Shown piece by piece: positions 9,389-18,125 of a stretch of DNA of 64,000 bases. Positions within the stretch are counted from its first letter, which is position 1. Each line of letters starts with the position of its first letter. This DNA is from Sphingomonas panacis (GTDB lineage: Bacteria; Pseudomonadota; Alphaproteobacteria; Sphingomonadales; Sphingomonadaceae), in contig NZ_CP014169.1 in assembly GCF_001717955.1 (NCBI RefSeq), positions 1 through 64,000 on the forward strand. Reading direction: 5' to 3'. Both the position numbers and the translations under genes were made by a program. The notes below the pieces were generated by a model. The model did no database searches and was not told the DNA's origin. It saw only the letters and a program-made list of their open reading frames with translations.

Positions 9389-9868
9389 ATGTGTTCAGCA
9401 CGCGCAGTTCAACTCATTGGGTGTTTCCTAACTGTGGCCTCTCCGGCTTCTCTGACTGCGTCTACCGAACCGCACAATGTAGCTGCGCGTTCTGCTGCGC
9501 TCGACCACATCGCGATCTATGTAGCGGATCTTGATCGAAGTGTAATCTTCTATCGAGAGGTGTTCGGCTTTCGCGAGGTGCCGGCACCGTTTCCGATCGC
9601 GCGATGGCTGGTCACAGGCAACGGCCTGATGCTTCATCTCGTCAAGGGACGCAGCCTGCCGGTAGACAACACGAAGTGGGACCACATTGCGATCGCATGG
9701 GGACCCATGGAGGAAACGATTGCAACATTAGACGCAAAGAAGATAGCATGGTCAGACATACAGGGACGCCATGTGCCGCAGATCCGTCCTGACGGAGTCA
9801 AGCAGATATTTGTCCGAGATCCAGATGGGTATTGGATTGAGATCAACGACTCCTTGAAGAATCGATAG
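9389..9868 (+). CDS. VOC (glyoxalase/dioxygenase superfamily) protein
   Basis: This is a 159-residue single-domain vicinal-oxygen-chelate protein. The metal-binding pattern appears as LDHIAIYVADLDRS, WDHIAIAW and the C-terminal DPDGYWIEIND. The first 26 or so residues (hydrophobic ..IGCFLTVASPASLTAS) look like a signal peptide, which would place it in the periplasm and is unusual for the superfamily. No good Shine-Dalgarno precedes the ATG. Base composition is visibly lower in G+C than the neighbours, suggesting separate acquisition. The reaction cannot be named. Confidence 0.75.
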   Translation: MCSARAVQLIGCFLTVASPASLTASTEPHNVAARSAALDHIAIYVADLDRSVIFYREVFGFREVPAPFPIARWLVTGNGLMLHLVKGRSLPVDNTKWDHIAIAWGPMEETIATLDAKKIAWSDIQGRHVPQIRPDGVKQIFVRDPDGYWIEINDSLKNR

Positions 9869-9983
9869 TGACAGCTTCCAGGTTAGGCGCGGCTCGCCGG
9901 GAGCAACTGTACCTGGCCAGTTGGTCCCTTCCTCGGATGAATACCAAAGGTCAGGTCCCAATTCCTTGCACGACCGAGATCGC

Positions 9984-10733
9984 TCAGGCGGCATTGGCTA
10001 CGTGCCTGAGCTCTTCACGTTTTACTATCGTTACCGTGCGCCCGCCCGGCAGGCCAATCACTCCGGCGATCTTGAGCTTCGTCATCTGACGGCTGACGGT
10101 CTCGATCGTAAGCCCGAGCACATCGGCGATCGCGCCGCGGGAGAGCGGAAGATCGAAGGTCACGGGTCCGCCCGCGCTCGCGCTGCAGCCGCCTGTCCGA
10201 TCCAGCATCTGCAACAAGAAATCGGCGATCCGCTCGCTGGCGCTCTGGCGGCCGAGCAGGAGCATGCGCTTGCGCGCGTCGCTCAGCGTATCGAAGGTCC
10301 GGCGCAGGAGGGCCTGGGTCAGGTGGTTGCGCGTCGACAGGAAACGCTCGAAATCGCTCCTTGGGAAAATGCAGACCTCGGCATCGCCCAGCGCCGTGAC
10401 CGTGAAGTCGAAACTGCCCATGAAGGGCTGACCGACGAAGTCGGAAGGGTAGAGCAAGCCGACAATCTGTTCGCGGCCATCGTGCGTCAGCGCGCTGACC
10501 TTGAGGATGCCGGAGAGGATGTTGGCACAGTCGCGGCTTTCCTCTCCCGCCCAGGCGATCGCCTCCCCCCGGTGTAAATGCCGACGCCGGCCGAGCTTGT
10601 GCAGCGCCGAAAGATCTTGGTCCCCCAGCGTGCCGCACAATGAGTCCTGGCGGACCGCGCAATCCTTACAGACCGCAGCCGGAACCCCATGCTCATCTTG
10701 CGACCATGCCAAGGTCGTGCGGCTGTCAAACAT
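9984..10733 (-). CDS. fnr: Fnr/FnrL-type oxygen-sensing transcription regulator
   Basis: This is a Crp/Fnr family regulator, 249 residues from the ATG at 10733; a GTG at 10745 is a four-codon-longer alternative. The N-terminus has CKDCAVRQDSLC, the CX2CX7C pattern of FnrL/AadR that ligates an oxygen-labile [4Fe-4S] cluster. A fourth Cys lies in ALGDAEVCIFP. The C-terminal helix-turn-helix reads LSRGAIADVLGLTIETVSRQMTKLK, with the ETVSR recognition helix specific for TTGAT-N4-ATCAA sites. Such sites occur at 2001 and 13728. The gene follows cydX by about 54 bp on the same strand, so it probably shares the cyd transcript and would be autoregulated from the box at 13728. Confidence 0.93.
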   Translation of the reverse strand: MFDSRTTLAWSQDEHGVPAAVCKDCAVRQDSLCGTLGDQDLSALHKLGRRRHLHRGEAIAWAGEESRDCANILSGILKVSALTHDGREQIVGLLYPSDFVGQPFMGSFDFTVTALGDAEVCIFPRSDFERFLSTRNHLTQALLRRTFDTLSDARKRMLLLGRQSASERIADFLLQMLDRTGGCSASAGGPVTFDLPLSRGAIADVLGLTIETVSRQMTKLKIAGVIGLPGGRTVTIVKREELRHVANAA

Positions 10734-10787
10734 CTTTGCCCCCACTCGCGCTTCTTTGACCGGCGGGAGCCTGAAGCTGCACGCCCG

Positions 10788-10919
10788 TTACGGTTTTGGA
10801 GGCCCGACTTCGCCCAGCACCGTCTCCCCGTCGGACAAATGGAACTCGTGCCAGATGCCGTTGAGGATACCGAAGCCGACTGCGAGGCCGAGCCCGAGAA
10901 CCCAGGTGAAATACCACAT
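10788..10919 (-). CDS. cydX: Cytochrome bd small subunit CydX
   Basis: This is a 43-residue single-span membrane protein that stabilises the cytochrome bd oxidase hemes. It begins MWYFTWVLGLGLAVGFGILN, matching the CydX/YbgT signature MWYFxWxLG, and continues with GIWHEF and a short polar tail. It is the third gene of cydABX, 16 bp after cydB, with AGGAGG about 10 bases before its ATG. It is shorter than most automatic gene finders accept. Confidence 0.93.
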   Translation of the reverse strand: MWYFTWVLGLGLAVGFGILNGIWHEFHLSDGETVLGEVGPPKP

Positions 10920-10935
10920 GGCAAGGTGCCTCCTA

Positions 10936-12075
10936 TCAGTAGTAATCCGGATGTGTGGACACGACGTCGGTGGTCAGCCGGCCCCACATGATCTTGTAGG
11001 CCCAGGCGGTGTAGGCGAGCACGATCGGGAGGAAGACCACCGTCACCACCAGCATGATTCCGAGCGTCTTGTGGCTCGAGGAGGCGTTCCACACGGTCAG
11101 GCTGGAATGCGCGTCGATGCTTGACGGCAGGATATAGGGGAACATCGACAGTCCGACCGTCGCGATGATGCCGGCCGCGCCCAGCGCGGACCCGCCGAAC
11201 GATGTCTTCTCCCATCCCCGCGTGATGCCGACGAACGCCAGCACGGTGCCGGCAAAGCCCAGGATTGGTGCAACCATCATCCACGGGTAGCGGCCGTAGT
11301 TCGCGAGCCACGCGCCGGCGGCCGGGGCGGTCACCGTGCGCAGCGGATTGGAGGCGCCGATCGGGTCGGGCAGGCTGGTCATCTGATAGCCGATGTTCCC
11401 GAAAGCCACATAGGCCCATCCGAGGGCGAACAGCGCGACGCTTGCGATCGCCGCGATGCAACCATAGCCGCGGGCGCGATCGTGGACCGGGCCATGTTCG
11501 ATCTTGAAGGTCAACCAGGTCGCGCCGTGGAGCACCAGCATCGCGACCGAAAGCAACCCGCACAGCAAGGTGAACGGCGAGAACAGCCCAAGCAGGCCAC
11601 CGTCGTAAAAGGCGCGCAGATCGCTATCGAGGCGGAACGGAGCACCCAGCAGGACATTCCCGACCGCGACGCCGAAAACCAGCGCGGGCACGAGACCGCC
11701 GACGAACAGTGCCCAGTCCCAGCGGCTACGCCAGGCAGGATCGGGCCGCTTCGAGCGGTACTTGAAGCCGACGGGCCGCAGGATCAGCGCCGCCAGCACG
11801 AGGAACATCGCGAGATAGAAGCCCGAGAAGCTGACGGCATAGACGAACGGCCATGCGGCAAAGATCGCGCCGCCGCCCAGGATGAACCAGACCTGGTTGC
11901 CTTCCCAGACCGGACCGATCGTGTTGATCACCATCCGGCGTTCGACATCGCTGCGCGCGACGAAGGGCAAGAGCGCGGCCGTGCCCAGATCGAAACCATC
12001 GGTCAGCGCGAAGCCGATCAGCAGGATGCCGAGGAGCCCCCACCAGATGAGCCGGAGGATCTCATAGTCGAACAT
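10936..12075 (-). CDS. cydB: Cytochrome bd ubiquinol oxidase subunit II
   Basis: This is the second large membrane subunit of the high-affinity cytochrome bd quinol oxidase, 379 residues with eight or more hydrophobic spans. It opens with MFDYEILRLIWWGLLGILLIGFALTDGFDLG, the canonical CydB start, and has VWEGNQVWFILGGGAIFAAWP. It lies 18 bp after cydA and 16 bp before cydX. The complex reduces oxygen at nanomolar concentrations without pumping protons. Confidence 0.97.
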   Translation of the reverse strand: MFDYEILRLIWWGLLGILLIGFALTDGFDLGTAALLPFVARSDVERRMVINTIGPVWEGNQVWFILGGGAIFAAWPFVYAVSFSGFYLAMFLVLAALILRPVGFKYRSKRPDPAWRSRWDWALFVGGLVPALVFGVAVGNVLLGAPFRLDSDLRAFYDGGLLGLFSPFTLLCGLLSVAMLVLHGATWLTFKIEHGPVHDRARGYGCIAAIASVALFALGWAYVAFGNIGYQMTSLPDPIGASNPLRTVTAPAAGAWLANYGRYPWMMVAPILGFAGTVLAFVGITRGWEKTSFGGSALGAAGIIATVGLSMFPYILPSSIDAHSSLTVWNASSSHKTLGIMLVVTVVFLPIVLAYTAWAYKIMWGRLTTDVVSTHPDYY

Positions 12076-12093
12076 GGGTCTTGTCCTTCCGGT

Positions 12094-13665
12094 TCAGGCG
12101 ACGATGGGTTCGGCGGGGATCGGACCGGGCGCGGGTTGCGGATCCTCGTCATGCTCGTAGGGACCCTTGCGGATGCTCGCGAGGATCAGGCGCACCTCGA
12201 TCACGGCCATCGTGCCGTAGAGCAAGGTGAACCCGACGATGGTCGTCCAGAGCGCCCCGCGGCTCAGCGACGAGGTCGCGAGGAACGTCGGCAGCACGCC
12301 GTCGATTGCCCAGGGCTGACGCCCCATCTCGGCGAGGATCCAGCCGAGCTCGATCGCGATCCAAGGAAGCGGGATCGCGAAGACCGCGAGCTTGAGGAAC
12401 CAGCGGGTCTGGGTGTGAAGTCGGAGCGAGCAGAGTGTGAACGCCAGTCCGAACAACCCGATCATGAAGAAGCCGATCGCGGCCATGATGCGGAAGCTCC
12501 AGAACATCAGCGGCACGTTGGGGACCACATCCCAGGCGGTCGTGCTGATCAGCTGCGGGCTCGCCTGGCGCGGGTCGGCGACGTGGCGTTTGAGGAGCAG
12601 CGCATAGCCGAGATCGCGCTTGTGCAGCTCGAACTGCCCGCGTGCCGCGCTATCGTCCGGGTTAGTCTTGAGCCTCTCCACCGCGTCATAGGCGATCACG
12701 CCCGACGTGATCCGCTCCTGGGCCTTGAGCACGAGCTCGGACATGCCGGTCACTTCCTTGTCGAGGCTCCGGGTGGCGATCAGGCCGAGCACCCAGGGCA
12801 CTTCGACTTGATAGTTTGTGGTCCGGTTCGCGGTATCCGGAATGCCGATGAGCGTCAGGCCCGCGGGTGCCGGCGCGGTGTGCCAGGCTGCCTCGATCGC
12901 GGCGAGCTTCATCTTCTGGTTGTCGGTCAGCGCATAACCGCTTTCGTCGCCCAGCACGACCACCGACAGCGACGAGGCAAGCCCGAAGGCGGCGGCGACC
13001 GTCATCGATCGCTTCGCCACTTCGGTAAAGCGCCCACGCAGCAGATAGTAAGCCGATACGCCAAGGACGACCACCGAGGCGCAGACATAGCCGGCGCTCA
13101 CGGTGTGGACGAACTTGGCCTGCGCGATCGGGTTGAACAGCACCGCGCCGAAATCGGTGACTTCCATGCGCATCGTGGCGGGATTGAAGTCGGCGCCCGC
13201 CGGATTCTGCATCCAGCCATTGGCGACGAGGATCCACAGCGCGGACAGGTTGGTGCCGAGCGCGACCATGAAGGTGACGATGAGATGGCCGAGCCTGGTC
13301 AGCCTGTCCCATCCGAAGAACATGAGCCCGACGAAGGTCGCCTCGAGGAAGAACGCCATCAACCCCTCGATCGCCAGCGGCGCGCCGAAGATGTCGCCGA
13401 CATAATGCGAGAAATAGGACCAGTTGGTGCCGAACTGAAACTCCATGGTGAGGCCGGTGGCGACGCCAAGCACGAAGTTGATCCCGAAGATCCGCCCCCA
13501 GAAGCGTGTCGTCGTCCGCCAGACTTCCCTGCCTGTCATCACATAGACCGATTCCATGATGACCAGCAGCATCGCCAGTCCGAGCGTCAGCGGCACGAAC
13601 AGGAAATGATAGAGGGCCGTCAGCGCGAACTGGAGCCTCGACAGGTCTATGACGGCTGGATCCAC
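12094..13665 (-). CDS. cydA: Cytochrome bd ubiquinol oxidase subunit I
   Basis: This is the heme b558/b595/d-carrying subunit, 523 residues, the normal CydA length. The GTG at 13665 is chosen because GGAGAG lies 5 bases upstream and the mature family start (DPAVIDLSRLQFALTALYHFLF, with the axial His) follows at once; the longer reading frame adds an unsupported extension. GRQPW appears in the form GRQPWAIDGVLPT. The Q-loop is of the long, E. coli-like type, with many charged residues between VPWVLG and VPLMFWSFRIM. An Fnr box at 13728-13741 lies about 65 bp upstream. Confidence 0.97.
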   Translation of the reverse strand: MDPAVIDLSRLQFALTALYHFLFVPLTLGLAMLLVIMESVYVMTGREVWRTTTRFWGRIFGINFVLGVATGLTMEFQFGTNWSYFSHYVGDIFGAPLAIEGLMAFFLEATFVGLMFFGWDRLTRLGHLIVTFMVALGTNLSALWILVANGWMQNPAGADFNPATMRMEVTDFGAVLFNPIAQAKFVHTVSAGYVCASVVVLGVSAYYLLRGRFTEVAKRSMTVAAAFGLASSLSVVVLGDESGYALTDNQKMKLAAIEAAWHTAPAPAGLTLIGIPDTANRTTNYQVEVPWVLGLIATRSLDKEVTGMSELVLKAQERITSGVIAYDAVERLKTNPDDSAARGQFELHKRDLGYALLLKRHVADPRQASPQLISTTAWDVVPNVPLMFWSFRIMAAIGFFMIGLFGLAFTLCSLRLHTQTRWFLKLAVFAIPLPWIAIELGWILAEMGRQPWAIDGVLPTFLATSSLSRGALWTTIVGFTLLYGTMAVIEVRLILASIRKGPYEHDEDPQPAPGPIPAEPIVA

Positions 13666-13727
13666 CTTTGCTCTCCGAACAGGGGCTGACTTCGGTCCGC
13701 CGATGGCCGTTCCAGCCAAGCCAATCA

Positions 13728-13741
13728 TTGACCGGGGTCAA
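13728..13741. promoter_or_regulatory. Fnr/FixK box between cydA and cydD
   Basis: TTGACCGGGGTCAA fits TTGAY-N4-RTCAA. Centred at 13734.5, a class II start for cydA would be near 13693, leaving a 28-nt leader with the ribosome site. For cydD the same rule puts the start at the ATG itself (13776), so primary control of cydABX-fnr is more likely. No strong -10 is visible on either side. Confidence 0.7.
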
Positions 13742-13775
13742 GGACCGTGGAAATGATCTGTACCACGGAGGACCG

Positions 13776-15437
13776 ATGGATGTCACCGCAGACAAGATCA
13801 GGATGGCAGCCGACAGGCACTTCCTGAAGCAATCAACTATCGGCGCCTCTTCCGCACCGCTGAGCTTCCTACTGTTCGACAGTATTGCCGCGATCCTCTT
13901 CGCTGCAGGATTGGCCGGCGGCGTGGTGGCGGTGCCGGAAGGTCTGGCCGGCATGGCGCCCTGGGTGTTGCTGGCGCTTCTCGGCAGCCTGTTGCGAAGT
14001 GTCGCCGTCACGCTGGCGGCGCGATCCGGCGCGGCGCGCGCCGGCATCGCCAAGACGAAGCTTCGCGGGCGCATCGTTGCGGCTGCCTTTCGTCATCCCC
14101 CCGGAGGATCATCGACGGTCGGCGTCCTCATGAACGCGGTGGTCGACGAGGTCGAAGCGATCGACGGCTACATCGCGCGTTTTCTGCCCGCGCGGTACGC
14201 CGCCGCACTGGGCCCCTTGCTGATCCTCGCGGCGACCGCCTGCGCCAGCCCGATCGCCGCGGCTATTCTCGTGCTGACGCTCGTCCCCTTCATTGTCGCG
14301 ATGGCGCTGGCCGGGGGTGCCGCAGCCGACGAATCGCGCCGGCAATTCGAGGCGCTGCCCCGCTTGTCGGGTCTGTTCGCCGACCGCATCCGGGCGCTGC
14401 CGCTGTTGCTTGCCTTCCGCGCTGAGGCAAGCGAAACCGCGCGTATCGGCCGCGCCGCAGACGAGGTCGCGACGCGCACGCTCAAGGTCCTGCGCGTCGC
14501 GTTCCTGTCGTCGGGCGCGCTCGAATTCTTCGCAGCGCTGTCGGTCGCGCTGGTCGCCGTCTATGCCGGCTTCAACCTGCTCGGCCTGCTTCCCTTCCCG
14601 GTGCCCGAGAAGCTCGATCTCTTCCGCGCCTTCTTCGTGCTCGCGCTGGCACCCGAATTCTACGCGCCGATGCGGCGGCTTGCCGCCGCTTATCATGACC
14701 GGCAGGCAGCCGACACGGCGGCCGGACGGCTGCGCGCGGTCGAGGAACACGTCCCCCTGCCCGTTGCGCAAAAGCCCTTGGTCGACTCCGCGGCTCCCGC
14801 GATCAGCTTTCGCAGCGTCTCCATCGGCTATGCCGGCGGCGCAGGACCGGCCGTGTCCGACTTCTGGCTGGAGATCGCGGCCGGCGAAACCGTCGCGCTG
14901 GTCGGGCCCTCGGGGAGCGGCAAGAGCAGCCTGCTGCATCTTCTCCTGGGGCTCGCGCCACTGACCGCCGGAAGCATCGCAGTGGGCGATACCAGGCTCG
15001 AGCACGGTGTTTCGATCGCGGCGATCGCCGCCTGGGTGGGACAGTCGCCCCTGATCCTCCCCGGCACCATTCGGGACAATATTGCGATGAGCAAGCCGGA
15101 TGCGAGCAGAGAGGAGATCGCCGCGGCGGTTCGCGCGGCAGGATTGGGCCCCCTCCTCCTGCGCCGTCGCTGTGGTCTCGATGGACGGCTCGACGAGCGC
15201 GGCGGCGGGCTCTCGGGGGGCGAACGTCGTCGCATTGCGCTGGCCCGCGCGCTGCTCAAGCAGGCGCCGCTCCTGCTGCTGGACGAACCGACGGCGCATC
15301 TCGACAGCGCCGCCGAAGCAGAACTGATCGCAAGCATCGGCCGGGCCCTTCCCGGCCGGACGGCGATCATCGCAACGCACAGCGAAGCGCTGGCGAGCAT
15401 CGCCGATCGCATCGTCCGACTTGGGGTCCCGGCATGA
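13776..15437 (+). CDS. cydD: CydD, heme/thiol ABC exporter subunit
   Basis: This is one half of the heterodimeric CydDC ABC exporter needed for cytochrome bd assembly; it exports cysteine/glutathione and binds heme. It is 553 residues: about six membrane spans, then an ATPase domain with Walker A GPSGSGKSS, signature LSGGERRRIALARALL and Walker B LLLLDEPTAHLD. The ATG at 13776 has GGAGG 5 bases upstream; the reading frame extends further upstream across the Fnr box but without support. It is divergent from cydA and overlaps cydC by 4 bp. Confidence 0.92.
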   Translation: MDVTADKIRMAADRHFLKQSTIGASSAPLSFLLFDSIAAILFAAGLAGGVVAVPEGLAGMAPWVLLALLGSLLRSVAVTLAARSGAARAGIAKTKLRGRIVAAAFRHPPGGSSTVGVLMNAVVDEVEAIDGYIARFLPARYAAALGPLLILAATACASPIAAAILVLTLVPFIVAMALAGGAAADESRRQFEALPRLSGLFADRIRALPLLLAFRAEASETARIGRAADEVATRTLKVLRVAFLSSGALEFFAALSVALVAVYAGFNLLGLLPFPVPEKLDLFRAFFVLALAPEFYAPMRRLAAAYHDRQAADTAAGRLRAVEEHVPLPVAQKPLVDSAAPAISFRSVSIGYAGGAGPAVSDFWLEIAAGETVALVGPSGSGKSSLLHLLLGLAPLTAGSIAVGDTRLEHGVSIAAIAAWVGQSPLILPGTIRDNIAMSKPDASREEIAAAVRAAGLGPLLLRRRCGLDGRLDERGGGLSGGERRRIALARALLKQAPLLLLDEPTAHLDSAAEAELIASIGRALPGRTAIIATHSEALASIADRIVRLGVPA

Positions 15438-17062
15438 GCGGGGGGCTCGCGCGGCTGCTTCGGGCCGAAGCACGGCGGCAGCGCGTGGCGCTTGCCAAGG
15501 CCGCAGCCTGCGCGATGCTGGTCGGACTGGCGTCGGTGGCTTTGCTCGGGCTGTCGGGCTGGTTCATCACGGCGGCGGCCCTTGCCGGCGCTGCGGGACC
15601 GCTCGCCGCGCAGGCGTTCAACTATATGCTGCCGAGCGCCGCCATCCGCCTGCTTGCGATCGCCCGGACCGGCGCCCGTTACGGGGAACGGATCACCAGC
15701 CATGCCGCCGCCCTCTCCGCCTTTGCCCGATTGCGGCCCATGCTCTTTCAGGCTGTTGCCACCATGCCTGCCGCCAAGGGCCTTCGCTTTCATCTTGGCG
15801 ACCTGTCGGCGCGGATGACGCAGGACGCCGATGTCATGGAGGCGCGGTTCGTGCGGCGTTCGGCGCGATGGAGCGGGCTCGCCGGTGCGCTCGCCGGCGC
15901 AGCCTTGATCGCGCTTGCCGATTGGGCGGCGGTGGGGGCGATGCTCGGATCGATGGCGCTCTTGCTGCTGTCGGCAAGCCTCTTGGCCCGGCGAACAGAG
16001 CATAGTGGTCGCCAGGTCCAGATCGCGGGCGCCCGGCTGAAGGATATGTTCGGCACGATGGCAGGCGCAGCGCCGGAACTGCGCTGTTACGGCCTCGAAG
16101 GCTGGGCCGCGGATCGATTGGTCGAACGCGGCAAGCTCCTGACCGACGCACAGCGCGCGCAGGGCTGTGGATTGGCCTGGTCCGAAGGCCTGCAGGCATT
16201 GGCGACGGGGCTTGCGGCCCTCTCGGTACTCATGCTGTCGGCGCACGCCGGGATGGCTGTGGCTGCGCTGGCGACGCTAGCTGCCGCCATGGCGATGGAC
16301 AGCCTGGCGCCGCTGGTGCGCGACTTTGCGGCGCGCGGCGCCATCGGTGAAGCCGAAACTCGGTTGGATGCCGTGCTCGACCTGGGTTCGGCCAGCAGCG
16401 CTCCCCCGCCGGAGGCGATCTCAGCTCAGCCGGTGGAGCTGCTGGTCGAGGGACATCGCCTCGGACCCGGGAGCCGCGTCGCTCTTACGGGACGCTCGGG
16501 AGCCGGGAAGACGAGCCTGATCGAAGCGATGATCGGCTTGCGTGCTGTCGCGCCCGGCCGCCTGCGTGTCGACGGCGTCGAGGCAGGACATATCCCATCC
16601 GGTCGGCTACGGTCGCTGTTCGGATGGGCGCCGCAGGACGCCGCACTCCTGGCGGGGACCGTTCGCGACAATCTGCTGCTGGCGCGGGCGGGCGCGACGG
16701 ACGCCGAGCTGTGGGCCGCATTGCATGACGCGGCGATAGACGAACGCGTCAGGGCGCTGCCCGGCGGGCTCGACGGCTGGATCGGCGAGAATGGTTGCGC
16801 CCTTTCGGGTGGGGAGCGTCGCCGGCTCTCGCTGGCCCGGGCCTATCTGGCGCCCGCGCAATGGCTGCTTCTAGACGAGCCGACCGAAGGGCTGGATCGT
16901 CAAACCGAGCGACTGATCGTGGAACGGCTGGACACGCGTCTCCAGAAAACGGGACAGGGCCTTATTCTCGTCAGCCACCGTGCTGCCCCGCACGGTCTCT
17001 GCGATCTGGCGATTTCGGTAGAACCGAGTACCCAACTGGCGGGACGTGAATTGGCCGCTTAG
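15434..17062 (+). CDS. cydC: CydC, heme/thiol ABC exporter subunit
   Basis: This is the second half of CydDC, 542 residues, starting in an ATGA overlap with cydD. A membrane domain (VGLASVALLGLSGWFITAAA) is followed by the ATPase with Walker A GRSGAGKTS, signature LSGGERRRLSLARAYL and Walker B WLLLDEPTEGLD. The helical coupling motif RLSARMTQDAD appears as LGDLSARMTQDADVME. Together with cydABX and fnr it makes this a complete bd-oxidase locus. Confidence 0.92.
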   Translation: MSGGLARLLRAEARRQRVALAKAAACAMLVGLASVALLGLSGWFITAAALAGAAGPLAAQAFNYMLPSAAIRLLAIARTGARYGERITSHAAALSAFARLRPMLFQAVATMPAAKGLRFHLGDLSARMTQDADVMEARFVRRSARWSGLAGALAGAALIALADWAAVGAMLGSMALLLLSASLLARRTEHSGRQVQIAGARLKDMFGTMAGAAPELRCYGLEGWAADRLVERGKLLTDAQRAQGCGLAWSEGLQALATGLAALSVLMLSAHAGMAVAALATLAAAMAMDSLAPLVRDFAARGAIGEAETRLDAVLDLGSASSAPPPEAISAQPVELLVEGHRLGPGSRVALTGRSGAGKTSLIEAMIGLRAVAPGRLRVDGVEAGHIPSGRLRSLFGWAPQDAALLAGTVRDNLLLARAGATDAELWAALHDAAIDERVRALPGGLDGWIGENGCALSGGERRRLSLARAYLAPAQWLLLDEPTEGLDRQTERLIVERLDTRLQKTGQGLILVSHRAAPHGLCDLAISVEPSTQLAGRELAA

Positions 17063-17078
17063 TCGGTGGCGTCGAAGG

Positions 17079-17095
17079 TGCGTAGATTCCCCAAG
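17079..17095 (+). promoter_or_regulatory. FixJ-like box, quinone reductase 2
   Basis: TGCGTAGATTCCCCAAG starts 67 bp before the ATG at 17146. TAGCAT at 17118-17123 is a possible -10 element. See the twin site at 4803. Confidence 0.6.
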
Positions 17096-17145
17096 AGCGA
17101 GCCTCAACGCGCTCGGCTAGCATCGTCGGCGAAAGGAGTCGTTCG

Positions 17146-17817
17146 ATGGCTGACCTAACAAAGGCCCATGGCCGACATGTGGTGGTTCTCGCTCATCCAG
17201 ACCCGACAAGCTTCAATGCGGCAGTGGCCCAGGCCTATTGCGACACCGTGCGGGAATGCGGACAAGAGGCGCTCCTGCGTGATCTATACGCGATGAACTT
17301 CGATCCCGTCCTAAGGAACGACGAGCGGCCGGACCGTCAGCAATTCCGGATCGCACCGGATGTGCGAGCCGAGCTCGAGGCGATCGGCGGTTGTGATGTC
17401 GTCGCCTTCATCTACCCGATCTGGTTCGGCCTGCCGCCGGCGATGATGAAAGGCTATGTCGACCGTGTGATCGGCGCGGGCGTGACGCCCCGCCAGGTCC
17501 AGGAGCGCACAGGGGAAGGTCCGCTGACCGCGGGCCATATGATCTCGATCACCACGTCAGGCGCGCGCGACGCATGGCTCGACGAGCAGGGCCAGGTGGA
17601 GTCGCTACGCGAATTGTCGAGCCGATATCTGTTCCGGGCTTTCTCGATGAAATCAGCACATTATCTTCATATCGGCAGTATCGTCGAAGGACTCGCCGAA
17701 CGCTTCGCCGATGAGCATCTTTACGATGTTCGAGAGAAAGCGCGAACGGTCTGCGCGAAGGTCGCGGCGGAGCGCTATGGTGCAGCGGCGCAGCCTTCGG
17801 TTTTTGACGGAAGCTGA
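17146..17817 (+). CDS. Flavodoxin-fold NAD(P)H:quinone oxidoreductase (paralogue 2)
   Basis: This 223-residue paralogue of the product at 4868 shares HVVVLAHPDP at the flavin loop and YPIWFGLPPAMMKGYVDRVIGAGVTPRQVQ in the middle. The C-terminal part (FRAFSMKSAHYLHIGSIVEG) is diverged. AAAGGAG precedes the ATG. It is monocistronic between cydC and the intergenic region. The near-identical promoters of the two copies indicate a shared regulator, while the diverged C-termini suggest different electron acceptors (inference). Confidence 0.85.
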   Translation: MADLTKAHGRHVVVLAHPDPTSFNAAVAQAYCDTVRECGQEALLRDLYAMNFDPVLRNDERPDRQQFRIAPDVRAELEAIGGCDVVAFIYPIWFGLPPAMMKGYVDRVIGAGVTPRQVQERTGEGPLTAGHMISITTSGARDAWLDEQGQVESLRELSSRYLFRAFSMKSAHYLHIGSIVEGLAERFADEHLYDVREKARTVCAKVAAERYGAAAQPSVFDGS

Positions 17818-18125
17818 AATCCAATTCGATCCCGACCAGTGTGTGGCTGCAAACTTGGGCGGCGGGTCACGGGAATATGCTATGGCTCCCGATGTTTAGT
17901 AGATCATGCCGGTGCTTCGCTCAACGGCCGAGCATCGCGTCGCCTCGCTCCACGTCGAAAGTCGCACCGCTATCAAGCACGCGCCGAATGGAATAAATCC
18001 CGGTGTGGGCAGGACCAGGTGTGCGCCGATGGTTGGTGCCGTTCGCGCTCTCGCGAACTACGTAACCTTACAGATATTCCGGCGCTCATCGACGTGGGAA
18101 CTGGTGGAGCAAAGGAGTTCCGCGC
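17818..18125. other. Intergenic region upstream of the Suf pair
   Basis: These 308 bases hold no supportable gene. The only clear element is the FixJ-like box at 18059. No hairpin with a T-run was seen behind the quinone reductase. Confidence 0.5.
18059..18076 (+). promoter_or_regulatory. FixJ-like box, Suf pair
   Basis: TACGTAACCTTACAGATA starts 67 bp before the TTG start at 18126. It shares its first 13 bases (TACGTAACCTTAC) with the reverse-strand element at 23152-23169. Confidence 0.6.

Noticed and set aside
11482..13689. 735-codon open frame antisense to cydB and cydA
   Set aside because: A high-G+C shadow frame; the opposite strand encodes complete, conserved CydA and CydB.
13666..13728. 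N-terminal extension of cydA by 21 codons
   Set aside because: The extension has no family counterpart and would reach into the Fnr box; the GTG at 13665 has a well-placed GGAGAG.
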